In this document: positions 16,942 through 26,407 of the stretch, piece by piece
Layout of the letters: the number at the start of each line of letters is the position of its first letter
How positions within the stretch are numbered: position 1 is the stretch's first letter
Assembly: GCF_000719955.1 (NCBI RefSeq)
Contig: NZ_JOII01000005.1
Location: 203,977 to 267,976 of the forward strand
DNA from: Streptomyces albidoflavus
Lineage (GTDB): Bacteria > Actinomycetota > Actinomycetes > Streptomycetales > Streptomycetaceae
Reading direction: 5' to 3'
DNA: 64,000 nt
The notes under the pieces: model-generated
Seen by the model: the letters and a program-made list of their open reading frames with translations, nothing else
Database searches by the model: none
Told to the model about the DNA's origin: nothing
Made by a program: the position numbers and the translations under genes

Positions 16942-18144
16942 ATGACTGGAACCCAGAGCACCACCTCCGTGATCGTCGCCGGCGCGCGTACGCCCATGGG
17001 GCGGCTCCTCGGCTCGCTCAAGTCCTTCTCCGGCGCCGACCTCGGCTCGTTCGCGATCAAGGCGGCCCTGGACCGGGCCGGGATCGGCGGCGACCAGGTC
17101 CAGTACGTGATCATGGGCCAGGTGCTGACGGCCGGCGCCGGCCAGATCCCCGCCCGCCAGGCCGCCGTCAAGGCCGGCATCCCCATGAACGTGCCCGCCC
17201 TGACCATCAACAAGGTGTGCCTCTCGGGCCTGGACGCCATCGCCCTCGCCGACCAGCTGATCCGCGCCGGCGAGTTCGACGTGGTGGTCGCGGGCGGCCA
17301 GGAGTCCATGACCAACGCCCCGCACCTGCTGCCCAAGTCCCGCGAGGGCTACAAGTACGGCGCCGTCGAGATGCTCGACGCGATGGCCCACGACGGGCTC
17401 ACCGACTCCTTCGAGAACATCGCGATGGGCGAGTCGACCGAGAAGCACAACACCCGCCTCGGCATCGCCCGCCCCGAGCAGGACGAGATCGCCGCCCTCT
17501 CCCACCAGCGCGCCGCCGCCGCCCAGAAGAACGGCGTCTTCGAGGCCGAGATCACCCCGGTGGAGATCCCGCAGCGCAAGGGCGAGGCGGTCCTCTTCGC
17601 CAAGGACGAGGGCATCCGCGCCGAGACCACCGCCGAGTCCCTCGGCAAGCTGCGCCCCGCCTTCGCCAAGGACGGCACCATCACCGCCGGCTCCTCCTCG
17701 CAGATCTCCGACGGCGCCGCCGCCGTCGTGGTCATGAGCAAGGCCAAGGCGGAGGAGCTGGGTCTGGAGTGGATCGCCGAGATCGGCGCCCACGGTAATG
17801 TCTCCGGCCCCGACAACTCCCTCCAGTCGCAGCCCTCCAACGCCATCGCGCACGCCCTGAAGAAGGACGGCCTGACCGTCGGGGACCTCGACGTGATCGA
17901 GATCAACGAGGCGTTCGCCGCCGTCGCCGTCCAGTCCATGAAGGACCTCGGCGTCACCTCCGAGAAGGTCAACGTCAACGGCGGCGCCATCGCGCTCGGC
18001 CACCCCATCGGCATGTCCGGCGCCCGCCTCGTCCTCCACCTCGCCCTGGAGCTGAAGCGCCGCGGCGGCGGCATCGGCGCGGCCGCCCTCTGCGGCGGTG
18101 GCGGCCAGGGCGACGCCCTGATCGTCCGCGTCCCCAAGAGCTGA
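16942..18144 (+). CDS. Acetyl-CoA C-acetyltransferase (thiolase)
   Basis: 400 residues, the standard thiolase length. Catalytic Cys93 sits in [11 protein letters not shown], the catalytic His354 in [12 protein letters not shown], and the second Cys384 in [13 protein letters not shown]. It condenses two acetyl-CoA to acetoacetyl-CoA or runs the reverse reaction in fatty-acid and ketogenic amino-acid breakdown. The start at 16942 has AAAGGGG 9-15 nt upstream. With the dehydrogenase at the window start it links acetyl-CoA to hydroxybutyryl-CoA. Ends at a strong hairpin (18153-18186). Confidence 0.95.
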   Translation: MTGTQSTTSVIVAGARTPMGRLLGSLKSFSGADLGSFAIKAALDRAGIGGDQVQYVIMGQVLTAGAGQIPARQAAVKAGIPMNVPALTINKVCLSGLDAIALADQLIRAGEFDVVVAGGQESMTNAPHLLPKSREGYKYGAVEMLDAMAHDGLTDSFENIAMGESTEKHNTRLGIARPEQDEIAALSHQRAAAAQKNGVFEAEITPVEIPQRKGEAVLFAKDEGIRAETTAESLGKLRPAFAKDGTITAGSSSQISDGAAAVVVMSKAKAEELGLEWIAEIGAHGNVSGPDNSLQSQPSNAIAHALKKDGLTVGDLDVIEINEAFAAVAVQSMKDLGVTSEKVNVNGGAIALGHPIGMSGARLVLHLALELKRRGGGIGAAALCGGGGQGDALIVRVPKS

Positions 18145-18152
18145 ACCGCGGC

Positions 18153-18186
18153 GCGGCCCGGCCCCCTGTGCGAGGGGCCGGGCCGC
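18153..18186 (+). terminator. Strong hairpin terminator after the thiolase
   Basis: GCGGCCCGGCCCC (18153-18165) and GGGGCCGGGCCGC (18174-18186) pair perfectly around an 8-nt loop, 8 bp after the thiolase stop. meaB follows, so it probably attenuates rather than fully separates the two genes. Confidence 0.75.
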
Positions 18187-18233
18187 GTCTTCGATGGGAC
18201 CCCAAGTCGCCGTACGCCGTGAACGGAGCAGCC

Positions 18234-19223
18234 ATGCAGGACGTCCCCGCCCTCGTCGCCCAGGCCAGGGAGGGCAGGCCGCGGGCTGTGGCCCGGCTGA
18301 TCTCGCTGGTCGAGGGGGCCTCGCCGCAACTGCGGGACGTCATGGCCGCGCTCGCCCCGCTCACCGGCAACGCCTACGTGGTCGGGCTCACCGGCTCGCC
18401 CGGCGTCGGCAAGTCGACCACCACCTCCGCGCTGGTCAGCGCCTACCGGGCGGCCGGGAAGCGGGTCGCGGTGCTCGCCGTCGACCCGTCCTCGCCGTTC
18501 TCCGGGGGCGCGCTGCTCGGCGACCGCATCCGGATGTCCGACCACGCCTCCGACCCCGGTGTCTACATCCGCTCCATGGCCACCCGCGGCCACCTCGGCG
18601 GGCTCGCCTGGGCCGCGCCGCAGGCGATCCGCGTCCTGGACGCGGCCGGGTTCGACCTGGTCCTCGTCGAGACCGTCGGCGTCGGGCAGTCCGAGGTGGA
18701 GATCGCCGCCCAGGCCGACACCAGCGTGGTGCTGCTGGCGCCCGGCATGGGGGACGGCATCCAGGCGGCCAAGGCCGGAATCCTGGAGATCGGCGACCTG
18801 TACGTGGTCAACAAGGCCGACCGGGACGGGGCCGACGCCACCGCCCGGGAGCTGAACCACATGCTGGGGCTCGGGGAGGCGCGCTCCGCCGGGGACTGGC
18901 GGCCGCCGATCGTGAAGACCGTGGCGGCCAAGGGGGTGGGGGTCGACGACCTGGTCGACGCCCTGGAGAAGCACCGGGGGTGGATGGAGGAGCGGGGGGT
19001 GCTCGCCGAGCGGCGGGTGGCCCGTGCCGCCCGGGAGGTCGAGACGATCGCGGTCACCGCTCTGCGGTCGCGGATCGCCGATCTCTCCGGGGATGCGCGG
19101 ACCGGGGCGCTGGCCGGGCGGGTCGTGGGGGGTGAGCTTTCGCCGTATGCGGCGGCGGATGTGCTGCTCGACGCGATCGCGCCCAGGGCGCTCGGGGCGC
19201 CCGAGGAGTCGGCCGGCGGCTGA
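18234..19223 (+). CDS. meaB: MeaB/ArgK-type GTPase chaperone of acyl-CoA mutases
   Basis: 329 residues of the MeaB/MMAA G3E GTPase family, which protects and loads adenosylcobalamin into methylmalonyl- or isobutyryl-CoA mutases. Visible motifs are Walker A GSPGVGKST (about residues 54-62), AVDPSSPFSGGALLGDRIRM, the switch-region ETVGVGQSEVEIA and the guanine-specificity NKADRDGAD. The start at 18234 follows GGAG at 18225-18228. A client in this window is the mutase subunit IcmA (35.6 kb). The C-terminus has the usual dimerisation arm. Confidence 0.93.
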   Translation: MQDVPALVAQAREGRPRAVARLISLVEGASPQLRDVMAALAPLTGNAYVVGLTGSPGVGKSTTTSALVSAYRAAGKRVAVLAVDPSSPFSGGALLGDRIRMSDHASDPGVYIRSMATRGHLGGLAWAAPQAIRVLDAAGFDLVLVETVGVGQSEVEIAAQADTSVVLLAPGMGDGIQAAKAGILEIGDLYVVNKADRDGADATARELNHMLGLGEARSAGDWRPPIVKTVAAKGVGVDDLVDALEKHRGWMEERGVLAERRVARAAREVETIAVTALRSRIADLSGDARTGALAGRVVGGELSPYAAADVLLDAIAPRALGAPEESAGG

Positions 19224-19252
19224 GGCTCGGTTCGACCGTGCCGGTCAGAGAC

Positions 19253-19275
19253 GGCCTCAAGCGCCGGCCGGGCTG
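19253..19275. repeat. Dispersed intergenic repeat, copy 4
   Basis: The same 23-nt unit as at 9028 (GGCCTCAAGCGCCGG...CTG), 30 bp after meaB. A direct copy follows 7 nt later. Confidence 0.75.
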
Positions 19276-19282
19276 GAACTGT

Positions 19283-19305
19283 GGCCTCAAGCGCCGGCCG
19301 GGCTG
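19283..19305. repeat. Dispersed intergenic repeat, copy 5
   Basis: Identical to the copy at 19253 and in the same orientation, separated by GGAACTGT-type sequence. Both lie between meaB and the convergent lipoprotein gene and could pair only with inverted copies elsewhere. Confidence 0.75.
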
Positions 19306-19338
19306 GATTTTGCCGGGCTGGGCTGAGAGTTCCGCGCC

Positions 19339-20184
19339 CTACTCGATCTCGCTCGGTGTGGGTGCCGGAGTGTGGCCCGCCTGGACCTCTTCGAGGCGTT
19401 GGGTGCCGTGTTGTACGGCGTTCTTGGTGGTGGGGGCGTCGGCGCCGTCGAGGCCGCCGTTCGTGACGGTGAAGGCGTCGGTGCCGATGCGGACGGCGGC
19501 GACGTCGAGGGTCAGGGTGAGGGGGGTGCCCTCGTTCTCGCCCTTGAGCTGGACCTTGAGGCCCTGGCGGGCGTCGCCCTCGTCGGGGAGGGAGGTCTCG
19601 GTGACCTCGACGGTGCGGCGGCCGCCCTTGCCGCCGGTGACGGTGAAGGTGTCGCAGGTCTCGGGGAGCGAGGCGAGCCACTTCATCGAGGCGTCCAGGG
19701 TCTTCTTGTCGTACCCCGCGACCTGGTAGAGGAGGCGGGAGTCGCCCTGTTCGAAGCCGGCCAGCGCGGTCGGGCCCGAGGGCTTGCCGAGCAGGGTGTC
19801 GTCGTACAGGGCGTCCACCAGGCGCTGGCACTCCTTGGCGTCGCTCCTGCCCGTGACGAACTGGGCGGCGTCGACCTCGCCGAGGAGCAGGGAGTCCCGC
19901 CAGGACTGCGGCGGGGCCTGGGACTTCTGCCACTGCTCCTCGATGTCCGCCTCGGTGATCAGGGCGTTCCGCGCGCCCTCCTCGGTGAGACGGGACGACG
20001 GGGAGGGCGACGGGCCGCGCTCCAGGTGGTGGGCGGGGGCGGCGGCGCTCTCGCGGGCGGCCGGGGCCTCCTGCCCGCCGGAGCAGGCCGCCGTGGCGAG
20101 CAGGGTCCCCGCGGCCAGGGCGGTGGCCAGGGCGCGCGAGGAGCGGTGCGGGCGGGAGGCGGGACGGGGGCGGTGCGTGGTCAT
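19339..20184 (-). CDS. Probable secreted lipoprotein
   Basis: 281 residues. The Arg-rich N-terminus (TTHRPRPASRPHRSSRA) precedes a hydrophobic stretch LATALAAGTLLATAAC, and Cys followed by SGGQE suggests a lipobox, although the -3 residue is not Leu. The mature part has a Ser/Pro linker, then a soluble domain with two Cys (AKECQRLVD, LPETCDTF) that could form a disulfide, like sensor-type domains of actinobacterial lipoproteins. No enzyme motif. The start at 20184 follows AAAGGCGCCC only loosely. It lies alone between meaB and the PepSY gene; function unknown. Confidence 0.75.
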   Translation of the reverse strand: MTTHRPRPASRPHRSSRALATALAAGTLLATAACSGGQEAPAARESAAAPAHHLERGPSPSPSSRLTEEGARNALITEADIEEQWQKSQAPPQSWRDSLLLGEVDAAQFVTGRSDAKECQRLVDALYDDTLLGKPSGPTALAGFEQGDSRLLYQVAGYDKKTLDASMKWLASLPETCDTFTVTGGKGGRRTVEVTETSLPDEGDARQGLKVQLKGENEGTPLTLTLDVAAVRIGTDAFTVTNGGLDGADAPTTKNAVQHGTQRLEEVQAGHTPAPTPSEIE

Positions 20185-20339
20185 GGGCGCCTTTCTGGGG
20201 CCGGGCCGGTCCACCCGGTGGCCTGCGTGCCCCGGGCGCCCCCCTGCACCCCCTCAGCGGACCACCCTCCGGCCGGGCCGACCAGCGTGGCGGGGCCGGA
20301 CGGGCGAAGCGCCGCGCCGTACCCGGCCCGCCCGGCGGG

Positions 20340-21008
20340 TCAGCCCTCGCGGGAGGCGCGCGGGGTGTCCAGCGGCACGGTCCAGTCGGCCTCGCCGACC
20401 TCGACCTCCCAGCGCCCGTCGTCGAACTCCACCGAGGTCACCGCGCCGTCCACGGCGGCTGCCGCGTCCCGTGCGGAGACCTTGGCACCCTGGACGGCCT
20501 TCAGCTCGGCCGCCGCGTCGTCCTCGTCCCGGTCGGTCTCGGTCCGGACGACCTTGCCGGTGGTCGAGTCGACCTCGATCTCGTGGACGGTGGAGCCGCC
20601 GGTGGCGACCTCGACCTCCCAGCGGCGGTCCCCGTCGTCGTCCAGGTCGGCCGAGAGCACCGTCCCGGAGGTGTGGTTCAGCGCCGCCGCGATGGCCTGC
20701 GCCACGGTGACGTTCCCCGGGTCGGCCGCGGCGCCCTTGTCGTTCCGCTGGTCGTCCTGGTCGTCCTTGGCGTCGTCGCGGTCGTCGTCCTTTGCGTCCC
20801 GCTGGTCGTCCCGGTCGTCGTCCTTCGCGTCCTGGTCGTCGTCCCGGTCCGCCGGGGCGGTGGACTCCTGGCCGGAGACGAGGCTGACGCGGTCGGCGGG
20901 GGAGGCGGTGGCGGGGGCGTCGTCGCCGGAGCTGACGGCGACCGCGGCCGCGCCTCCGCCGATCACGGCGACGGCGGTCAGGGCGGCGATGACGGCATTG
21001 CGCTTCAT
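20340..21008 (-). CDS. Secreted or anchored PepSY-domain protein
   Basis: 222 residues. MKRNAVIAALTAVAVIGGGAAAVAV is a signal or anchor helix. A strongly charged Asp/Arg/Lys repeat linker (units like DDDRDDQRDAK) is followed by two PepSY modules: TVAQAIAAALNHTSGTVLSADLDD with WEVEVATG, and VSARDAAAAVDGAV with WEVEVGEADW. PepSY domains act outside the membrane, often as modulators of peptidases or of envelope sensors. The gene is divergent from an OmpR-type regulator and histidine kinase with direct repeats between them, so it is probably their target. This arrangement is common in Streptomyces. Confidence 0.85.
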   Translation of the reverse strand: MKRNAVIAALTAVAVIGGGAAAVAVSSGDDAPATASPADRVSLVSGQESTAPADRDDDQDAKDDDRDDQRDAKDDDRDDAKDDQDDQRNDKGAAADPGNVTVAQAIAAALNHTSGTVLSADLDDDGDRRWEVEVATGGSTVHEIEVDSTTGKVVRTETDRDEDDAAAELKAVQGAKVSARDAAAAVDGAVTSVEFDDGRWEVEVGEADWTVPLDTPRASREG

Positions 21009-21068
21009 GGCGGGTTCCTCCCGAAAGGCAGTGGTCTGCGGTACGGACAACACTGTGGCCGCCGGAGG

Positions 21069-21105
21069 CTGAAGCCTCGCTGAAGCAGCCTGAAGCGGAC
21101 TTCAG
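21069..21105. promoter_or_regulatory. CTGAAGC direct-repeat operator for the OmpR-type regulator
   Basis: Three CTGAAGC copies at 21069, 21080 and 21090 (11 and 10 bp apart, one helical turn) plus an inverted CTTCAG at 21100-21105 sit between the divergent PepSY and response-regulator genes. This spacing is typical of OmpR/PhoB-family binding sites. Confidence 0.65.
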
Positions 21106-21128
21106 GTTGGCTCTGCGAGTCTTGGCCC

Positions 21129-21790
<662 letters not shown>

Positions 21791-21794
<4 letters not shown>

Positions 21795-23218
21795 AGCGGC
21801 TCTTCGGCTCGGTACGGGCCCAGGCGACCATCGGCGCGACCCTGGTGGTGGCCGTCGCGCTGATCGCGGCCGGCACCGCGGTCCTGCTGTCGCTGCGCTC
21901 CAATCTCATCCAGGAGGCCGCCGCCCAGGCCGACGCCACCGCCCGCCAGGTCGCCTCGAAGGTGGCCGCGCGCACCGCGTACGAGGACCTGGACCTGCCC
22001 GACGACGAGGACCGGCCGGTCCAGGTGGTCGACTCCAGGGGCCGGCTGCTCGCCGTCAGCGAGGACCTGGAGCGGATCAGCGGGACCGGCACCGACGCGG
22101 TCCGCCCCGACCCCGAGGCGCTGCGCGAGCCGGGCGGCGGGAACGACGACGATGACGACGGGGAGCGGCTGGAGGCCGGGGAGATCTCCGACGAGGTCGA
22201 GCGCGGCGAGGGCACCGCCACCGTCGACGGCCACACCGCCGACTACCGCTTCTCGGCGGTCGAGGTGGAGAACGACGACGACCGCCTCACCGTCTGGGCC
22301 GGGGCCCCGCTCGCCGCCGAGCAGGGCGCGGTGAGCACCGCCCAGACCGTCATGCTGATCGGCCTGCCGCTGCTGCTCGTGGTGGTCGCCGGGGTCACCT
22401 GGGGCGTGACCGGACGGGCCCTCAAGCCGGTGGAGGGTATCCGCCGCGAGATGGCCGCCATCACCGCCTCGGAGGATCTGGGGCGCCGGGTCCCCGAACC
22501 CTCCACCCACGACGAGGTGGCCCGCCTCGCCCGCACCACCAACGCCACCCTCACCGCCCTGGAGGCCTCCGTCGAGCGCCAGCGCAGCTTCGTCGCCGAC
22601 GCCTCGCACGAGCTGCGCAGCCCCATCGCCTCCCTCCGCACCCAGCTGGAGGTCGGCCTCGCCCACCCCGAACTGCTGGACGTGGCCGGCGCCGTGGAGG
22701 ACACCGTACGGCTCCAGGCGCTCGCCGCCGACCTGCTGCTCCTGGCCAGGCTGGACGCGGGGGAGCGGCCCACCGGCGGGCGGCTGGACCTCGGGGCGCT
22801 GGTGCGCGAGGAGGTCTCGCAGCGGGTCGGCGACCGGCTGCCGGTGACCGTGCACGGCCGGGCCGGGCTGGAGGTGGCCGGATCGCGCGGCCAGCTCGCC
22901 CGGGTCGTCGGCAACCTGGTCGACAACGCCCAGCGGCACGCCGCCTCGCGGGTGGAGGTGCGGGTGCGCACCGACGGGCCCGAGGCGGTCGTCTCGGTCG
23001 CCGACGACGGGTCCGGGGTCCCCGAGCCGGAACGGGAGCGGATCTTCGAGCGGTTCGTCCGCCTCGACGACGCCCGCAGCCGCGACGACGGCGGCGCCGG
23101 CCTCGGCCTCGCCATCGCCCGCGACGTGGCCGCCCGGCACGGCGGCACGCTGCGCGTCCGCGAGGCCCCGGAGGGCGGCGCCCTCTTCGAACTGCGGCTG
23201 CCCCGGCCGGCGGACTAG
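21791..23218 (+). CDS. Sensor histidine kinase (HAMP type)
   Basis: 475 residues: a first membrane helix (ATLVVAVALIAAGTAVLLSL), an extracytoplasmic sensor of about 150 residues with an acidic DDDDD patch, a second helix (VMLIGLPLLLVVVAGVTWGV), HAMP, the HisKA box SFVADASHELRSPIASLRTQ and an ATPase domain with NLVDNAQRHA, VADDGSGVPE and GAGLGLAIARD. It phosphorylates the upstream response regulator. The GTG start at 21791 overlaps the regulator stop by 4 bp. The acidic sensor could bind cations or peptides; the signal is unknown. Confidence 0.92.
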
Positions 23219-23223
23219 GGCGG

Positions 23224-23901
23224 CTACCGGGCCGCCTGGTCGGCCCGGTCCCAGGCCAGCATCTGGTAGATGTACTCGGCGCCGAGCCCGTAGGTGCCGC
23301 CGTGCGCGCGGGCCAGGTCGCCCACGGCCGAGGCGGTCTCGGAGCGGGCCCAGTCCCGCTGGAGCTCCAGCAGGTACTGGAGCCAGGTCAGCGGCTGCGC
23401 CCCGGCCTGCACCAGGCGCTGCACCGCCCGTTCGTGCGCCTCGGCGCTGACCCCGCCGCAGGCGTCGGTGACCACGTACACCTGGTGGCCCTCGTCCAGC
23501 GCGCAGAGGGCCGGGGCGACCACGCAGACCTCGGTCCACAGGCCGGCCAGGACCAGTTTGCGGCGGCCGGTGGCGAGGTAGCGGTCGCGGACGCGGGGGT
23601 CCTCCCAGGCGTTCATGGTGGTGCGGTCGATCCACCCGGAGGTGTCCGGGAACGCCTCGCGCACGCCCCGGAAGAGGGGCCCGCTGAAGTGCCGCTCCAT
23701 CACCGTGGTGACGATGGCCGGCACCCCGAAGAGCACGGCGGTCTTCGCCAGCCCCGTGACGTTGTTGAGGACCACCTCCATCGGGTGCGAGGCGACCGCG
23801 AACCCCATCTGGCTCTCGTGGTCGATCAGCATCAGGGCGTGGTCGTCGGGGGTCAGCAGCTTCGGCGAGGGGGTGACGGGGCCGGTGGACTCGTCGGCCA
23901 T
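23224..23901 (-). CDS. Isochorismatase-family cysteine hydrolase
   Basis: 225 residues with the isochorismatase-like fold: catalytic Asp in ALMLIDHESQ, a central VPAIVTTVMERHFSG strand and nucleophile Cys in LAGLWTEVCVVAPALCALDEG. The family includes nicotinamidases, isochorismatases and uncharacterised hydrolases; the long C-terminal helix region (LLELQRDWARSETA) resembles the YcaC/hydantoinase-like subgroup. Its stop is 6 bp from the convergent kinase gene, leaving no room for a separate terminator. Substrate unknown. The ATG at 23901 follows AAGGGAACGCCCCC. Confidence 0.85.
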   Translation of the reverse strand: MADESTGPVTPSPKLLTPDDHALMLIDHESQMGFAVASHPMEVVLNNVTGLAKTAVLFGVPAIVTTVMERHFSGPLFRGVREAFPDTSGWIDRTTMNAWEDPRVRDRYLATGRRKLVLAGLWTEVCVVAPALCALDEGHQVYVVTDACGGVSAEAHERAVQRLVQAGAQPLTWLQYLLELQRDWARSETASAVGDLARAHGGTYGLGAEYIYQMLAWDRADQAAR

Positions 23902-24055
23902 GGGGGCGTTCCCTTCGGTCGGGTCGGCCCGGGCGGCTCGGCGGTGGGCGGGCCGTGGCGTACCTCGTAGCTGACGGTGACGCCGTCGCCCTCGGGGGAG
24001 CGGGCCGCCGGGTCCGGGAGCCGGTCCGGGCCGGGGCGCTCCCCGGGCCCGGAGG

Positions 24056-24397
24056 TCACCGGGTCCCGCCGTCCGCGGCCCGGCTCTGCTCGCTGTAGAG
24101 CAGGTCCCGGTAGGCGGGGTGGCGGGAGATCCACCCGGCGTAGAAGGGGCAGACGGCGAGGACGGCGGCGCCCTGCTCGCGCGCCTCGTCCAGCGAGTGG
24201 CGCACCAGGGCGCCGCCGACGCCGTGGCCCTCGTAGGCCGGGTCGACCTCGGTGTGGACGAAGGCGATGAGCCCGGGCGTACGGATGTACTGGGCGGTGC
24301 CCGCGAGCTGCCTGCCGACGCGGGCCTCATAGCGGTTGGCCTCGGCGTCGTCCCGGACGTCGACGGTCTGCGGGTCTGCGGTGGGCGGCTCGCTCAT
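24056..24397 (-). CDS. GNAT-fold acetyltransferase (YjdJ-like)
   Basis: 113 residues. The compact GNAT core has AFVHTEVDPAYEGHGVGGALVRHSLDEAREQG, where EGHGVGG is the acetyl-CoA pyrophosphate loop (Q/RxxGxG/A type), then VLAVCPFYAGWISRHPAYRDLL. This short class (about 95-115 residues) is widespread and its substrate is unknown. The ATG at 24397 is chosen; a GTG two codons upstream is possible. It lies between an isochorismatase-like gene and a MarR gene, all on the reverse strand but with gaps of 56 bp or more. Confidence 0.82.
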   Translation of the reverse strand: MSEPPTADPQTVDVRDDAEANRYEARVGRQLAGTAQYIRTPGLIAFVHTEVDPAYEGHGVGGALVRHSLDEAREQGAAVLAVCPFYAGWISRHPAYRDLLYSEQSRAADGGTR

Positions 24398-24453
24398 GGG
24401 CACCAGCGTGGCCCGGCCGCGGCACGGCCGCGACCGGGACTGGGCCGTGCCGG

Positions 24454-24930
24454 TCAGCCCCGGGCGGGCCGCTGGCGCAGGTGCTCGGCGACGGGGCCGA
24501 GCGCGCGGCTCAGCTCGGCCAGCGCCTCGGGGGAGAGGTGGTCCATGAAGTGGCGGCGGACGGAGGCCACGTGGTGCGGGGCGACCTCCTCCATGGTGCT
24601 CGCGCCCTGCTCGGTGAGGACCGCGTACAGCCCGCGCCGGTCGGACTCGCAGTGCTCGCGGCGGACGTGGCCGGCCTTCTCCATCCGGGTGATCTGGTGC
24701 GAGAGGCGGCTCTTGGACTGGCGGGTGGCCTCGGCGAGGTCACTCATCCGCAGCCGCTGGCCCTCGGCCTCGGAGAGGTTGACGAGGATCTCGTAGTCGT
24801 TGTTGGTCAGGCCGAACGGCTGGAGGTCCTTCTCCAGCTCGTGCATCAGCAGGCGGCTGACGTCCAGGTGGGTGCGCCAGACGCACTGTTCCGTCTCGCT
24901 CAGCCAGCGCGTCGCCGTTTCGGTCTCCAT
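24454..24930 (-). CDS. MarR-family transcriptional regulator
   Basis: 158 residues with the MarR winged helix: GLTNNDYEILVNLSEAEGQRLRMSDLAEATRQSKSRLSHQITRMEKAGHVRRE and the wing CESDRRGLYAVLTEQG. An N-terminal helix holds one Cys (TEQCVWRTH); a Cys near the start is redox-sensing in some relatives. A TAGAAT -10-like box on the minus strand (24937-24942) places the transcript start close to the ATG, suggesting a leaderless message. The AT-rich stretch upstream (to about 24966) is the natural place for autoregulation. Targets unknown. Confidence 0.9.
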   Translation of the reverse strand: METETATRWLSETEQCVWRTHLDVSRLLMHELEKDLQPFGLTNNDYEILVNLSEAEGQRLRMSDLAEATRQSKSRLSHQITRMEKAGHVRREHCESDRRGLYAVLTEQGASTMEEVAPHHVASVRRHFMDHLSPEALAELSRALGPVAEHLRQRPARG

Positions 24931-24936
24931 ACGTGG

Positions 24937-24966
24937 ATTCTACCTAAAAAGTTGAAAAGCTAACGA
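24937..24966 (-). promoter_or_regulatory. AT-rich promoter of the MarR gene
   Basis: The minus strand reads TTAGCTTTTCAACTTTTTAG, then GTAGAATCCACGT directly before the ATG. TAGAAT is a good -10, and the A/T-rich tract is unusual for this genome. Confidence 0.5.
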
Positions 24967-25046
24967 ATGGGGGATCGGTGAGAGGGGTGGCGAGGTCGGC
25001 CCGGGATGCGAGCAGACGTTCGAGGTCACACTCCGCAGGGTACCGC

Positions 25047-25760
25047 TCACCCAGTGGTGGCCCGGCCGGGTCCCGCCCCCGTCGCCCGCTCCGCCAGTAC
25101 CTTCTCGGTCGACTGGAGCAGCACCGTCCCCGCCCCGCTGAACTCGTACTGGTGCTCCTCCCCGGAGGCGCCGCCCAGCCCCGTCAGCGACCGCACCCCG
25201 CCGAGCACCCCGCGCAGATAGCCGTGATCGTAGTGGTGGTACGGCGAGGGGCAGTCCGCCCAGCCCACCAGCGCCTCCGGGTCGACCCTGAGCGGCGGCT
25301 CCATGAAGACCACCGGCCCGTTGGAGGCCGCCACGAACTTCCCGGTGCCGATCAGCGTCAGGAAACCGGGGACGATCGACTGCTTGAGGGAGAGGCTCGG
25401 CTCGAAGGCGAGCAGGTTGCCCGAGCGGACCGTGAGGTTGCCGTCGTCCAGGTCGAAGGAGTTCACGTCGTACGCCCGGTCGGCCAGGAGCATCTTGCCC
25501 GTCCCCTCGGCCACCACCCAGTCCGCCGCGTGCATCGGCGAGTGGAAGGCCGAGCGCACCAGCGCGTCCAGCGGCCCGTACCCGACGCCGTTGAACGACA
25601 TCCGGCCGTAGTAGGCGATCATCTTGCCCTTCTGGAGGAACCAGCGGCCGCCCGCCATTTCCACGCAGAAGGTGTACGGATTGACGTTGTCGTCACCCGG
25701 AAGGGTGGCCGGGTCGAAGATCCTCGGGCCGGTCCCGCCGGCCGTCGCGAACGCGCTCAC
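25047..25760 (-). CDS. AIM24-family protein, third gene of the triplet
   Basis: 237 residues of the AIM24/TIGR00266 beta-rich family. Characteristic segments are FLQKGKMIAYYGRMSFN, GTGKMLLADRAYDVNSFDLDDGNLTVRSGNLLAFEPSL and a late FSGAGTVLLQSTE. The family forms beta-prism-like trimers; mitochondrial Aim24 affects membrane organisation, and bacterial roles are unclear. There is no signal peptide. The GTG start at 25760 overlaps the previous stop by 4 bp. It differs from its neighbours in an added middle insertion and a longer C-terminus, so the paralogs are old. Confidence 0.88.
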   Translation of the reverse strand: MSAFATAGGTGPRIFDPATLPGDDNVNPYTFCVEMAGGRWFLQKGKMIAYYGRMSFNGVGYGPLDALVRSAFHSPMHAADWVVAEGTGKMLLADRAYDVNSFDLDDGNLTVRSGNLLAFEPSLSLKQSIVPGFLTLIGTGKFVAASNGPVVFMEPPLRVDPEALVGWADCPSPYHHYDHGYLRGVLGGVRSLTGLGGASGEEHQYEFSGAGTVLLQSTEKVLAERATGAGPGRATTG

Positions 25761-26407
25761 AGCTTCTCCTCCGACGCCTGCACCAGCACCGCCCCGCTCC
25801 CCGACAGCTCCAGCTGGAACGCCTCGCCCGAACCGCGGCCGACCATCTCCCGCCAGCCGATCGCCGTCGTCAGCTTGTTCCGTACGTCCCCGTGGTGGGC
25901 CACGTACGCCTGCGGGTCGACGTGGACCGGCCGGCCGGGCGCGATCTCCACCTCCACCACGCCGCCGTGGGCCATCACCGCCACCGCGCCGTGCCCGGTC
26001 AGCGCCGTGGTGAACAGGCCCTGGCCGGAGACCTGGCCGCGCACCATGCCCATCACGCCGCCCTGCGAGCCGAGGAAGACGGTCTGCTGGCGCAGGCTCC
26101 CCTCGAAGCAGAGCAGCCGGTCCGACTCGACGTACAGCGTGTCCCCGGACAACTCCACCACCTGCACGTGGTGGCCGCCGTGGCCGAAGAGGACCGTGCC
26201 GCTGCCCTCGACCGTCATCAGCGGGGCCGCCTCGTTCGCCACCCGGCGGCCGATCATCGACATCACGCCGCCCTGGCCGCCGCCGATGTCCGGGGTGAAG
26301 GAGACCTCGCCCCGGTAGGCCAGCATCGCGCCGCGCTGGCTGTACAGCCGGGTGCCCGGCACCACCGTCGCCTCGATCATCTTGTGGTTGACCTCGCGGA
26401 ACCCCAT
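25757..26407 (-). CDS. AIM24-family protein, second gene of the triplet
   Basis: 216 residues with the same fold signatures: LYSQRGAMLAYRGEVSF, GSGTVLFGHGGHHVQVVELSGDTLYVESDRLLCFEGSL, GQGLFTTALTGHGAVAVMAHGG and AFQLELSGSGAVLVQASE. It overlaps both neighbours by 4 bp (ATGA upstream, GTGA downstream), so the three products are probably made in fixed ratio and may form a hetero-oligomer. GVMSMIGRRVANEA is a Gly-rich flexible loop. Function unknown. Confidence 0.88.
   Translation of the reverse strand: MGFREVNHKMIEATVVPGTRLYSQRGAMLAYRGEVSFTPDIGGGQGGVMSMIGRRVANEAAPLMTVEGSGTVLFGHGGHHVQVVELSGDTLYVESDRLLCFEGSLRQQTVFLGSQGGVMGMVRGQVSGQGLFTTALTGHGAVAVMAHGGVVEVEIAPGRPVHVDPQAYVAHHGDVRNKLTTAIGWREMVGRGSGEAFQLELSGSGAVLVQASEEKL

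Noticed and set aside
24937..24975. MarR operator with the sequence GTTGAAAAGCTAAC
   Set aside because: Only three base pairs at each end are symmetric, too weak to call an operator; only the promoter is listed.
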